Shown piece by piece: positions 48,806 through 57,345 of a DNA stretch of 64,000 nucleotides; the stretch's first letter is position 1; each line of letters begins with the position of its first letter. The notes below the pieces were generated by a model, which saw only the letters and a program-made list of their open reading frames with translations, ran no database searches and was not told the origin of the DNA. The stretch spans positions 43,125 through 107,124 of the forward strand of contig JAXDNY010000182.1 in NCBI GenBank assembly GCA_034669145.1. Reading direction: 5' to 3'. Origin of the DNA: PALSA-894 sp034669145 (GTDB lineage: Bacteria > Pseudomonadota > Alphaproteobacteria > Rhizobiales > Xanthobacteraceae). Position numbers and translations under genes: made by a program.

Positions 48806-49636
48806 ATGCTGCTTGCCCTGCCCTTCCCCAATCTCGATCCGGTGCTGATCCAGCTCGGGCCGTTCGCGATCCGCTGGTATGCGCTCGCCTATATCGTCGG
48901 CATTCTGCTCGGCTGGCTCTACGCGCGCGCGATCATCCGCAACCAGAAGCTCTGGGGCGGGCCGGCGCCGATGACGGTCGCGGACTTCGACGACTTCATC
49001 ATGTGGGTGACGCTCGGCGTCATCCTCGGCGGCCGCCTCGGCTACGTGCTGTTCTACAATCCCGCCTATTTCGCCGAGCATCCGCTCGAAGCCTTGCAGC
49101 TCTGGAAAGGCGGCATGTCGTTCCACGGCGGCTTCACCGGCTGCGTCGTGGCCGTGGTGCTGTTCGCGAAAAGCCGGGCCATTCCGGTGCTCTCGCTCGG
49201 CGACGTCACCTGCGCGGTCGGGCCGATCGGGTTGTTCCTCGGGCGGCTCGCCAATTTCATCAATGGTGAGCTATGGGGCCGACCTGCCGACGTGCCCTGG
49301 GCGATGGTGTTTCCGACCGGCGGGCCGGTGCCGCGCCATCCGAGCCAGCTGTATGAGGCCGCGCTGGAAGGTCTGCTGCTGTTGATCGTGCTTGGCCTGC
49401 TGGTGCGCGGCGGCGCACTGAAGCGCCCGGGCCTGATCATCGGTGCCTTCGCGGTCGGCTATGCGCTGACGCGCTCGTTTGCGGAATTATTCCGCGAACC
49501 GGACCCGCAGCTCGGTTTCCTGTGGGGCGGGCTCACCATGGGCATGGTGCTGTCGGTCCCGCTGCTGCTGTTCGGCATCGTGCTGATCGTCATCGCATTG
49601 CGCCGCCCGCCGCTGAACGCGGCGCACGCCGTGTGA
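48806..49636 (+). CDS. lgt: Prolipoprotein diacylglyceryl transferase
   Basis: A 276-aa inner-membrane enzyme that attaches diacylglycerol to the lipobox Cys of prolipoproteins. It has seven hydrophobic segments, MSFHGGFTG with the essential His, the Lgt signature GRLANFINGELWGR, and RHPSQLYEAALEG. The start at 48806 follows CCCCGGGACATCGAC. It ends TGATG with the next gene. A broken 5' copy is 3.9 kb upstream at 44931. Confidence 0.96.
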   Translation: MLLALPFPNLDPVLIQLGPFAIRWYALAYIVGILLGWLYARAIIRNQKLWGGPAPMTVADFDDFIMWVTLGVILGGRLGYVLFYNPAYFAEHPLEALQLWKGGMSFHGGFTGCVVAVVLFAKSRAIPVLSLGDVTCAVGPIGLFLGRLANFINGELWGRPADVPWAMVFPTGGPVPRHPSQLYEAALEGLLLLIVLGLLVRGGALKRPGLIIGAFAVGYALTRSFAELFREPDPQLGFLWGGLTMGMVLSVPLLLFGIVLIVIALRRPPLNAAHAV

Positions 49637-50700
49637 TGACTCCGCTCGAGCGGGACATCCGAACTATCATCGAGACCGAAGGGCCGATGACGGTTTCGGA
49701 CTACATGCAGCTTTGCCTCGCGCATCCGCAGCACGGCTATTACGTGACCCGCGATCCGTTCGGCGCGGCTGGCGATTTCGTCACCGCGCCGGAAGTGAGC
49801 CAGATGTTCGGCGAGCTACTCGGCGCATGGATCGCCGCGGTGTGGCGGCAGATGGGCTCACCCGAGGGCGTTCGTCTGATCGAGCTCGGACCGGGCCGCG
49901 GCACCCTGATGGCGGATGCGCTGCGCGCCGCCCGCGCGCTGCCGGAATTTCACGCGGCCGTTGCGGTTCATCTGGTCGAGATCAGCCCGGTGTTGCGCGC
50001 CCTGCAGGAGAAGGCACTCGCCCGCGCCGGCGTCCCGATCGAATGGCATCACGGCATTGAGGAGATCGCGGACGGACCGGCGCTCGCGATCGCCAACGAG
50101 TTTGTCGATGCGCTGCCGATCAGCCAGTTCGTCAAGGACCATGACGGCTGGCACGTCCGCATGGTCGGCATCGCGGACGACAAGCTCAGTTTCATGGCCG
50201 CGCCCGACCCGATGCTCGGCCATGCCGCCGACGCGACGACGCCGGGCACAATTCTCGAACGGCGCGACGACCAGCCGGTCTCGTCGCTGGCGCAGCGCAT
50301 CGCGCGTCAGGGCGGCGCCGCGCTCGTCATCGACTACGGCCACGCCGAAAGCGCCTTCGGCGACACGTTGCAGGCCGTGTGCGGCCACAAATTTGCCGAC
50401 CCGCTGGAAAATCCGGGCGAAGCCGACCTGACCGCGCAGGTCGATTTCGCGGCCGTCGCGACGTGGGCGCAGCGCCAAGGCGCCGCCACACAGGGACCGG
50501 TCGCGCAAGGCGAATTCCTGCGCCGCCTTGGGATCGAACAACGTGCCGCGCGGCTCAAAGCCAACGCGACGTCGCAGCAAGCCGCCGATATCGACGCCGC
50601 GCTTGCGCGCCTCACCGCGCCGGACCAGATGGGCGATCTGTTCAAGGTGCTGGCCATTGCCGATCCGAAGCTCGGGCCGCTGCCGGGGTTTGACTTGTAG
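49636..50700 (+). CDS. MidA/NDUFAF7-type SAM-dependent methyltransferase
   Basis: A 354-aa class I methyltransferase of the DUF185 (MidA/NDUFAF7) family, which in mitochondria methylates an Arg of complex I subunit NDUFS2. It has MTVSDYMQLCLAHPQHGYYV, FGAAGDFVTAPEVSQMFGEL and SAM motif VRLIELGPGRGTLMADAL. IANEFVDALPISQFV and ALVIDYGHAESAFGDTLQAV also match. The ATG shares one base with the lgt stop, so the two are coupled. A complex I role is likely but inferred. Confidence 0.92.
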   Translation: MTPLERDIRTIIETEGPMTVSDYMQLCLAHPQHGYYVTRDPFGAAGDFVTAPEVSQMFGELLGAWIAAVWRQMGSPEGVRLIELGPGRGTLMADALRAARALPEFHAAVAVHLVEISPVLRALQEKALARAGVPIEWHHGIEEIADGPALAIANEFVDALPISQFVKDHDGWHVRMVGIADDKLSFMAAPDPMLGHAADATTPGTILERRDDQPVSSLAQRIARQGGAALVIDYGHAESAFGDTLQAVCGHKFADPLENPGEADLTAQVDFAAVATWAQRQGAATQGPVAQGEFLRRLGIEQRAARLKANATSQQAADIDAALARLTAPDQMGDLFKVLAIADPKLGPLPGFDL

Positions 50701-50710
50701 TCTCTGACCC

Positions 50711-50859
50711 GTCATTCCGGCCGAGCCATAAGCGCGTTTACGCGCGTCTGGCGACGCGCTATGGCGAGGGCCGGAATCCATAACCACAGGCGGAGCGACT
50801 CTTGCGCGTTTCGTGGTTATGGATTCCGGGCTCGGCGCTGCGCGCCGCCCCGGAATGAC
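50711..50859. repeat. MITE-like palindromic repeat, copy 1
   Basis: Starts GTCATTCCGG and ends CCGGAATGAC (perfect 10-nt terminal inverted repeats). Inside are GGAATCCATAACCAC and GTGGTTATGGATTCC. About 149 bp, no frame. Same family as 54232-54370. It ends 8 nt before the pgeF start codon. Confidence 0.9.
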
Positions 50860-50866
50860 ACTGAGC

Positions 50867-51634
50867 ATGATCCAGGCCCCGTCCCTCTCCTCCTTCCCAA
50901 ACATCCGTCACGCGTTCTTCACCCGCGAGGGCGGCGTATCGGACGGCATCTACGCGAGTCTCAACGGCGGCATCGGCTCGCGCGACGCGCCCGAGAAAGT
51001 GCGCGAGAACCGCGCCCGGATGGCCTCCGCGCTCGGCGTCGCGCCGACGCATTTCGTCACCTGTTATCAAATCCATTCGCCCAACGTGATCGTCGCCGCC
51101 GAGCCATGGACGCGCGACAATTCTCCGCGCGCCGACGCAATCGTGACGCGCGTGCCCAAGCTCGCGATCGGCGTGTCCACAGCCGACTGCGGCCCGATCC
51201 TGTTCGCGGATGCGCAAGCCGGCGTGGTCGGTGCCACGCATGCCGGCTGGAAAGGAGCGCTGACCGGCGTGCTTGAGGCGACCGTCGCCGCCATGGAGAA
51301 ACTCGGCGCGCAAAAGAGCCGCATCGGTGCGGCGCTCGGGCCGATGATCCGCCAGCCGAACTACGAGGTCGGCACCGAATTCGTCGAGCGCTTCATGGCG
51401 GCCGACGCCGCCAACGCTCGCTTCTTCGTGCCGGCCGCGCGGCCGGGCCACGCGATGTTCGATCTGCCCGGCTACATCAGGTCGCGGCTGGAACGCGCTG
51501 AAATCAAAAGCATCGAGGACCTCGGTCTCTGCACTTACGCGGACCCGGCACGCTTCTTCAGCTACCGCCGTACCACCCATCGGGCCGAGCCGGACTACGG
51601 ACGTCACGTCAATGCGATTGCGCTGGTGACCTGA
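50867..51634 (+). CDS. pgeF: Peptidoglycan editing factor PgeF (YfiH/LACC1 family)
   Basis: A 255-aa purine-nucleoside-phosphorylase/laccase-domain protein; YfiH-type enzymes remove wrongly incorporated L-Ser from muropeptides. The motifs include HAFFTREGGVSDGIYASLN, QIHSPNVIVA, STADCGPILFAD and GATHAGWKGALTG (His/Cys zinc site). The tail FSYRRTTHRAEPDYGRHVNA matches the family end. ATG 50867 or 50855 are both possible; 50855 lies inside the repeat just upstream. Cytoplasmic. Confidence 0.93.
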   Translation: MIQAPSLSSFPNIRHAFFTREGGVSDGIYASLNGGIGSRDAPEKVRENRARMASALGVAPTHFVTCYQIHSPNVIVAAEPWTRDNSPRADAIVTRVPKLAIGVSTADCGPILFADAQAGVVGATHAGWKGALTGVLEATVAAMEKLGAQKSRIGAALGPMIRQPNYEVGTEFVERFMAADAANARFFVPAARPGHAMFDLPGYIRSRLERAEIKSIEDLGLCTYADPARFFSYRRTTHRAEPDYGRHVNAIALVT

Positions 51635-51753
51635 CACGCTGGACCGCCACGGCGTTTGGCGCTACCCATTTGCCTGTTGGCTGGCGACGCCGGGCAAAGC
51701 CCGGGACCTTTGACGGCAAGACCGTCCGCGCCGGACCGCAGGGGTGGTGTGTG

Positions 51754-52386
51754 GTGGAGCGGGAGCCAAAGCGCACATGTGCGCGCAGCGTTGCGTGCGC
51801 CGTCGCGGCGCTGCTGGCGGCGTTTGCCTCGGGCTGCACCACGTCCAACACATCGAACGCCGCCCTCACAACCGCAACGGCATCCACCGGCCCGACCATC
51901 GCGTTCGAGTCGATCGACGGCCCGCCGGTCGGCATCTTCAACCGGCTGGTCGACACCGTCTCCGCCGAGGCGCAGGCGCGCAATCTCGCGATTGCGTCGC
52001 GCGAGGGCGCCGCGAACTATCGCGTGCGCGGCTATCTCGCCGCGCAGGTCATCCGGGGACGCACACACATCTCCTGGGTCTGGGACGTCTACGACGACGA
52101 CAGACTGCGTGCCTTGCGCATCACCGGCGAGGAAGCCGGAGGCCGCGCCGGCAGCGACCCGTGGAGCGCCGCGGACGACACAATGCTGCGCCGGATCGCG
52201 CGCGCCAGCATGGACCGGCTCGCGGTCTATCTCGGTAATCCGGGCGGACCGCTCGAGCCCGAAGCCACGACGGCGATCGCGGCCTCGCCCGAGCCGGAAA
52301 CCTCGACCCGCCCGCGCCAGCGACGCCCGCGTTCCGCCGCCGCGCCCAGCGCCGCCGAACGGCTCGCCATGTCCGCCGCCCGCTGA
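51754..52386 (+). CDS. Lipoprotein of unknown function
   Basis: About 210 aa. GTG 51754 gives a basic start and the lipobox run AALLAAFASGCTTS; ATG 51670 in frame would add 28 residues before an otherwise normal signal. The mature domain (TIAFESIDGPPVGIFNRLVD, YRVRGYLAAQVIRGRTHISW, LRRIARASMDRLAVYLGN) resembles uncharacterised rhizobial lipoproteins. The tail is basic and Pro/Ala/Ser-rich. Divergence from its neighbours is not apparent. Confidence 0.72.
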   Translation: MEREPKRTCARSVACAVAALLAAFASGCTTSNTSNAALTTATASTGPTIAFESIDGPPVGIFNRLVDTVSAEAQARNLAIASREGAANYRVRGYLAAQVIRGRTHISWVWDVYDDDRLRALRITGEEAGGRAGSDPWSAADDTMLRRIARASMDRLAVYLGNPGGPLEPEATTAIAASPEPETSTRPRQRRPRSAAAPSAAERLAMSAAR

Positions 52387-52507
52387 CACGCGGTTGCGCA
52401 ATTCCCGTTAACCGCCTGAAAAACCTTCGGGACAACCCCGCCGGGGCGTATTGCCGCACCGCAAACGGCTTGTTATCACCCTGCCGCGCGCAGCGGAGAC
52501 CGTGGCA

Positions 52508-53461
52508 ATGGCGGCGAAGAACGGAGCGATCAAGCTCGTCGCCGGCAACTCGAATCGCGCGCTGTCCGAAGCCGTCGGTGCCTACCTGCAGACCTCGCTG
52601 ACCAGGGCGGAGGTGCGCCGCTTCGCCGACATGGAGATCTTCGTCGAGATCAAGGAGAACGTGCGCGGCGCGGACGTGTTCGTACTGCAATCGACCTCGT
52701 TCCCGGCGAACGACCACCTGATGGAACTGCTGATCATCATGGATGCGCTGCGCCGTTCGTCGGCGCGCCGCATCACGGCGGTCATTCCGTATTTCGGCTA
52801 TGCGCGCCAGGACCGCCGCGCCTCTGGGCGCACGCCGATTTCGGCGAAGCTGGTTGCGAACCTGATCACGAACTCGGGCGCGGATCGCGTGCTCACCGTC
52901 GACCTGCATGCCGGGCAGATCCAGGGCTTCTTCGATATCCCGACCGACAACCTGTTCGCCTCGCCCGTGATGGTGCGCGACATCAAGGACCGCTTCAAGG
53001 GCGCGAACATGACGGTGGTGTCGCCCGACGTCGGCGGTGTGGTGCGCGCACGCGGGCTTGCCAAGCGCATCAACGCACCGCTCGCCATCATCGACAAGCG
53101 GCGCGAGCGCGCCGGCGAATCCGAAGTGATGAACGTGATCGGCGAGGTGTCCGGCACGACCTGCATCCTGGTCGACGACATCGTGGATTCCGGCGGCACG
53201 CTGGTGAACGCCGCCGACGCTTTGCTCGAACAGGGCGCGACGGATGTCTACGCCTACATCACCCACGGCGTTCTGTCGGGCGGCGCGGTCGCGCGCATCA
53301 CCGCTTCGCGGCTGAAGGAACTGGTCATCACCGACTCGATCCAGCCGACCGAAGCCGTGCGCGTGGCGCGCAACATCCGCGTGCTCTCGATCGCGACGCT
53401 GATCGGCGAAGCGATCGGCCGCACCGCGACCGAAGAGTCGGTGTCAAGCCTGTTTGACTGA
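52508..53461 (+). CDS. prs: Ribose-phosphate pyrophosphokinase
   Basis: Makes PRPP from ribose 5-phosphate and ATP, feeding purine, pyrimidine, His and Trp synthesis. 317 aa. It has IKLVAGNSNRALSEAVGAYL, the DLHAGQIQGFFDIPTDNL ribose-phosphate region, and the PRPP motif CILVDDIVDSGGTL. RYARQDRR-type ATP residues are in FGYARQDRRASGRTPISA. ATG 52508 follows GGAG at nine bases. Cytoplasmic housekeeping gene. Confidence 0.97.
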   Translation: MAAKNGAIKLVAGNSNRALSEAVGAYLQTSLTRAEVRRFADMEIFVEIKENVRGADVFVLQSTSFPANDHLMELLIIMDALRRSSARRITAVIPYFGYARQDRRASGRTPISAKLVANLITNSGADRVLTVDLHAGQIQGFFDIPTDNLFASPVMVRDIKDRFKGANMTVVSPDVGGVVRARGLAKRINAPLAIIDKRRERAGESEVMNVIGEVSGTTCILVDDIVDSGGTLVNAADALLEQGATDVYAYITHGVLSGGAVARITASRLKELVITDSIQPTEAVRVARNIRVLSIATLIGEAIGRTATEESVSSLFD

Positions 53462-53487
53462 TTCGTCAGGATGGATTTGCGACAAAT

Positions 53488-53537
53488 TGACTCACTCTGA
53501 CTCGATCTGACTCTTTTTGACTCGAAATGACTCGATT
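53488..53537. repeat. Five 10-bp-phased TGACTC motifs (GANTC array)
   Basis: TGACTC begins at 53488, 53498, 53508, 53518 and 53528, each followed by a different 4-nt spacer (ACTC, GATC, TTTT, GAAA, GATT). Each holds a GANTC site, and five more GANTC sites follow at 53540, 53585, 53604, 53616 and 53652. The block lies between prs and the YbjN gene. Confidence 0.92.
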
Positions 53538-53720
53538 GTGAATCAAGCGCTGTGGACGAAGCAGCCGCAATTCGTGGACGCGTGGACTCGACCGGTTATA
53601 TTCGAATCTGCCGGTGATTCGGTTCGGACTGTCGCCAACGACGGAAAGAGCGAGTCCGTGATGCCGGTTTGTGGCGTCGCTTAGCGCATGAATCTTATCG
53701 TCGCGCCCTCTGGAGCCGGC

Positions 53721-54221
53721 ATGTCGTTGATGGAATTGCGCATTGAGCGCGAGAGCAATCCGGTCGACGTGGTCGAGCGGCTCGCCTCGATGCACGACTG
53801 GTCGTTCGACCGCGCGGGCGACGACGAGATCGCGATTTCGGTCAAGGGACGCTGGACCGACTATCACGTGTCGTTCACCTGGATGGACGACATCGAGGCG
53901 CTGCATCTCGCCTGCGCGTTCGACCTCAAGGTGCCCGAGCCGCGCCGCACGGAAGTGCTCGCGCTGATCGCGATGGTCAATGAGCAACTCTGGGTCGGCC
54001 ACTTCGACATGTGGGTGAAGGACGGCATCGTGATGTTCCGCCATGCGCTCCTGCTCAACGGCGGCGTCGAGGTTGCGGGCCGCCAGTGCGAAGCGCTGCT
54101 CGATGCCGCGCTCGATACTTCGGAGCGCTATTTCCAGGCGTTCCAGTTCGTGGTGTGGGCCGGCAAGCCCGCCCGCGAGGCGCTCGACGCCGCAATGTTC
54201 GATACCTCCGGCGAGGCGTAG
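53721..54221 (+). CDS. YbjN-domain protein
   Basis: A 166-aa protein of the YbjN family, small regulators/chaperone-like proteins related to type III secretion chaperone folds; precise role unknown. MSLMELRIERESNPVDVVER, WSFDRAGDDEIAISVKGRWT, LIAMVNEQLWVGHFDMW and GIVMFRHALLLNG match the family. ATG 53721 is preferred for TGGAG five bases upstream over ATG 53688, which has no ribosome site. The GANTC array lies 65-230 nt upstream. Confidence 0.88.
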   Translation: MSLMELRIERESNPVDVVERLASMHDWSFDRAGDDEIAISVKGRWTDYHVSFTWMDDIEALHLACAFDLKVPEPRRTEVLALIAMVNEQLWVGHFDMWVKDGIVMFRHALLLNGGVEVAGRQCEALLDAALDTSERYFQAFQFVVWAGKPAREALDAAMFDTSGEA

Positions 54222-54231
54222 AGCGCAGCCT

Positions 54232-54370
54232 GTCATCCCGGGGCGCCACGCAGCGGCGAGCCCCGGAATCCATAACCACAAGACAAGCCGTATCGCTCTG
54301 CCGGAGCTTTATCTGCTATGGCCGTGGTTATGGATTCCGGGCTCACGCCTTCGGCGTGCCCCGGAATGAC
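54232..54370. repeat. MITE-like palindromic repeat, copy 2
   Basis: GTCATCCCGGGGCG...CGTGCCCCGGAATGAC terminal arms and the inner pair GGAATCCATAACCAC / GTGGTTATGGATTCC, as in copy 1 at 50711. It ends 12 nt before the proC start codon and contains no frame. Confidence 0.9.
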
Positions 54371-54382
54371 GGCGAGGCGATC

Positions 54383-55195
54383 ATGTCTTCACTGCAAAAC
54401 TTCTCCGGCACGCTCGTGCTCGTCGGCGCCGGCAAGATGGGCGGCGCGATGCTGGAAGGCTGGCTCGCGCTCGGGCTCGATCCGAGCAAGATCGCAATTC
54501 TGGAGCCCAAGCCCGCGCCGGAGATCAGCGCGCTGGCGGCGCGCGGCGTGCGGATCAATCCGGCGTCGGTCGGCGACGCGAGCGTCATCGTCATCGCGAT
54601 CAAGCCGCAAGATGCCGCAACCGTGGTGCCGACGCTCAAGCCGCTCGCCAACGCAACCACGCTCGTCGTTTCGATCATGGCCGGCAAGACGCTCGGTTTC
54701 CTTGCGAGCGCTCTGCCGGGCGCGGTCGTGCGCGCGATGTCGAATACACCCGCCGCGATCGGACGCGGCATCACGGCTGCGGTGCCCAACGCCAAGGTTA
54801 CCCAGGATCAGCGCGCACTCGCCAACGAACTGCTTGGTGCTGTCGGCGCGGTCGAATGGGTCGAGGATGAATCGCTGCTCGACGCCGTCACCGCCGTGTC
54901 GGGTTCGGGCCCGGCCTATGTGTTCCTGCTCTGCGAAAGTCTCGCGCGCGCCGGCGCCGCCGCCGGGCTGCCCGCCGGCCTTGCGGCGCGGCTTGCGCGC
55001 GCCACCGTGTCCGGCTCGGGCGAACTGCTGCACCGCTCAGCCCTCGATGCCGTGACCTTGCGTCAGAACGTCACCTCGCCGGGCGGAACCACACAGGCTG
55101 CGCTCGCCGTGCTGATGGCCGGTGACGGGCTCGATCCGCTCATGGAAAAGGCGGTCGCCGCCGCGACAAAGCGCTCCAAGGAACTTGCCGGCTGA
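54383..55195 (+). CDS. proC: Pyrroline-5-carboxylate reductase
   Basis: Last step of proline synthesis, NAD(P)H-dependent, 270 aa. The Rossmann motif is VLVGAGKMGGAMLEGWLALG, with the middle VVRAMSNTPAAIGRGITAAV and SGSGPAYVFLLCESL. The C-terminal ProC signature is LRQNVTSPGGTTQAAL. GGCGAGGCGATC sets the start at 54383. Cytoplasmic. Confidence 0.96.
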   Translation: MSSLQNFSGTLVLVGAGKMGGAMLEGWLALGLDPSKIAILEPKPAPEISALAARGVRINPASVGDASVIVIAIKPQDAATVVPTLKPLANATTLVVSIMAGKTLGFLASALPGAVVRAMSNTPAAIGRGITAAVPNAKVTQDQRALANELLGAVGAVEWVEDESLLDAVTAVSGSGPAYVFLLCESLARAGAAAGLPAGLAARLARATVSGSGELLHRSALDAVTLRQNVTSPGGTTQAALAVLMAGDGLDPLMEKAVAAATKRSKELAG

Positions 55196-55255
55196 CCGCC
55201 TTGGAACGGTCGCCTTTGCGGGACTATTCTACAAAACAACGATCAGGAGGCCGCC

Positions 55256-55960
55256 ATGGCCCGCAAGCCGCAACGATCCGCCAAAAGTGCGCCGAAGCGC
55301 GCGCCCGCCCTGCCCGCGCCGGGCGGCACCGACCGCGACAAGATCATCGCCGCGTTCATGGCATTGCTTGCCGAGAAGCGCTTCGAGCAGATCGGGTTCG
55401 GCGATATCGCGGCACGCGCCGGCTTGACGCTCGCGGCCTGCCGCGCCGAGTTCGGCGCGACGCTGCCGATCCTCGCCGCACACATGAAGGAGCTCGACCG
55501 CAAGGTGCTGGCGGGCGTGAGCGCCGACATGGCCGAGGAGCCACCGCGCGAGCGCCTGTTCGACGTGCTGATGCGCCGCATCGAGGTAATGGCGCCGTAT
55601 CGCGAGGCGATCCGCTCGCTGATGAAATCCGCGCAATGCAATCCGGGTCTCGCCCTGGCGCTCAACGGCCTCGCGGTGCGCTCGCAGACGTGGATGCTGA
55701 CAGCCGCCGACATCGACGCCGCGGGCCCGCGCGGCGTGATCCGCGCGCAGGGGCTCGCGATGCTGTTCGGCTCGGTGCTGCGCACGTGGGTCGATGACGA
55801 CGACGAGGGCCTCGCCCGCACACTTGCGGCACTCGACCGCGCGCTGGCGCGCGGCCAACGCTGGTCCGGCATGCTCGACGATGCGTGCCGCTTCCGTCCG
55901 CCGAGTTTCTTCCGCCGGCGGCGCCGACGTGACGCCGATGAGGAGCCCGCGGCAGCCTAA
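55256..55960 (+). CDS. TetR-family transcriptional regulator
   Basis: A 234-aa one-component regulator. A basic, disordered N-tail (MARKPQRSAKSAPKRAPALP) is followed by a TetR helix-turn-helix, DKIIAAFMALLAEKRFEQIG then DIAARAGLTLAACRAEFG. The ligand domain shows no diagnostic motif, and it ends in another basic run FFRRRRRRDADEE. CAGGAGGCCGCC is a strong ribosome site. Its stop overlaps the convergent histidine kinase gene by 4 nt. The target is unknown; proC upstream may belong to the same unit. Confidence 0.87.
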   Translation: MARKPQRSAKSAPKRAPALPAPGGTDRDKIIAAFMALLAEKRFEQIGFGDIAARAGLTLAACRAEFGATLPILAAHMKELDRKVLAGVSADMAEEPPRERLFDVLMRRIEVMAPYREAIRSLMKSAQCNPGLALALNGLAVRSQTWMLTAADIDAAGPRGVIRAQGLAMLFGSVLRTWVDDDDEGLARTLAALDRALARGQRWSGMLDDACRFRPPSFFRRRRRRDADEEPAAA

Positions 55961-57345
55961 ACCGGCACCCGCACCGTCGCCCGCAAGCCGCCCATCGGAC
56001 TGTCGCCGAGCGTGATGTCGCCGCCGTGCGAGCGCGCGATGTCGCGCGCAATGGCGAGGCCGAGCCCGGTGTTGCCCACGTCCTGATTGCGTGCATCGTC
56101 GAGGCGCAGGAACGGCCGGAACACTTCCTCGCGCATCTCGGCCGGAATGCCCGGCCCGTCGTCATCCACATTCACCGTCAGCCAGCGATGATCGCGATGC
56201 CCGGTGATGGAAATCTCCTTGGCGAAGCGCGCCGCGTTCGACACCAGGTTGGCGAGGCAGCGCCGGAACGCGGCCGGCCGCACCGTGACGATCGGGTGAC
56301 CGTAGAACACCACATTGGTCTTGTGCCCGTGGCGTTCCGCATCCGCTTTCAGCTCGTCGAGGAAGCCGCCCATATCGGTCGGCGCCGGCACCTCGCCGAG
56401 ATCGCCGCGCGCGAAGGCGAGATAGGCCTCGAGCATGCGGCCCATCTCGTCGACGTCCTTCTTCAGCGCCTCGATTTCCGGTCCGCTGCCGAGCAGCGCA
56501 AGCTCCAGCTTGAAGCGCGTGAGGATGGTGCGCAGGTCGTGCGACACGCCGGCCAGCATGGTGGTGCGCTGCTCGATGGTGCGCTCGACGCGGCGCTTCA
56601 TCTCGATGAAGGCCTGCGCGGCGCGGCGCACCTCGCGCGCTCCGCGCGGCTTGAAGCCGGGCACGTCTCGTCCCTTGCCGAAGCTTTCGGCCGCGTCGGC
56701 GAGCCGCAGGATCGGCCTGATCTGGTTGCGCAGAAACAGGATCGCGACGAACAGCAGCACCAGCGAGGTGCCGATCATCCACCACAGGAAGATCTCCGAA
56801 TTCGACGCGTAGGCGGCGCTGCGCTGCGCGAACACGCGCATGACCGTATCGTCGAGCCTGATGCGGATTTCGACCAGATTCGAGCGCCCCACCGTGTCGA
56901 TCCAGAACGGGCGGCGGATTTGCTGGCTGATCTGCTGCGAGAGCGCCTGATCGAGCAGCGAGAAGAACGGCTTCGGCCCGGGCGGCGGCATTTCGGATAC
57001 GGGCAGGAAATCGACCGACAGCCCCAGGCGCTCCAGCGCGATGCGGCGGATGGTGAGGCGCTCGGCATCCTGCGGGTAGGCACGATAGACGTCGATCAAC
57101 GCCGAGATGTCCTGCGTCACCGCCGCCGAAAGCCTTCGCGTCACCGTATTCCAGTGCCGCTCCATGAACACGAACGCGACCACCGACTGCAGCACCACCA
57201 TCGGCGTGATGATGATCAGCAGCGCGCGGCCATAAAGGCCGGTCGGCATCAGGCCCTTGAGCCAGCGCGTGAACCAGTCGTACGACGCCGACACCAGCCC
57301 GGCCGCGGAGCGCAGCCTCGCAAGGCCGGTGTCGAGCGTGGTCAT
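55957..57345 (-). CDS. Sensor histidine kinase (EnvZ-like)
   Basis: A 462-aa two-component kinase. It has two membrane segments (ALLIIITPMVVLQSVVAFVF near residue 42; FLWWMIGTSLVLLFVAILFL near 190) around a periplasmic sensor of about 120 residues. Then come a HAMP region (PILRLADAAESFGKGRDVPG), the phosphoacceptor His in AGVSHDLRTILTRFKLEL, and ATPase boxes NLVSNAARFA, DDDGPGIP, NTGLGLAIARDI. The start overlaps the response regulator stop by 4 nt, so kinase and regulator are co-translated. The signal is unknown. Confidence 0.93.
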   Translation of the reverse strand: MTTLDTGLARLRSAAGLVSASYDWFTRWLKGLMPTGLYGRALLIIITPMVVLQSVVAFVFMERHWNTVTRRLSAAVTQDISALIDVYRAYPQDAERLTIRRIALERLGLSVDFLPVSEMPPPGPKPFFSLLDQALSQQISQQIRRPFWIDTVGRSNLVEIRIRLDDTVMRVFAQRSAAYASNSEIFLWWMIGTSLVLLFVAILFLRNQIRPILRLADAAESFGKGRDVPGFKPRGAREVRRAAQAFIEMKRRVERTIEQRTTMLAGVSHDLRTILTRFKLELALLGSGPEIEALKKDVDEMGRMLEAYLAFARGDLGEVPAPTDMGGFLDELKADAERHGHKTNVVFYGHPIVTVRPAAFRRCLANLVSNAARFAKEISITGHRDHRWLTVNVDDDGPGIPAEMREEVFRPFLRLDDARNQDVGNTGLGLAIARDIARSHGGDITLGDSPMGGLRATVRVPV

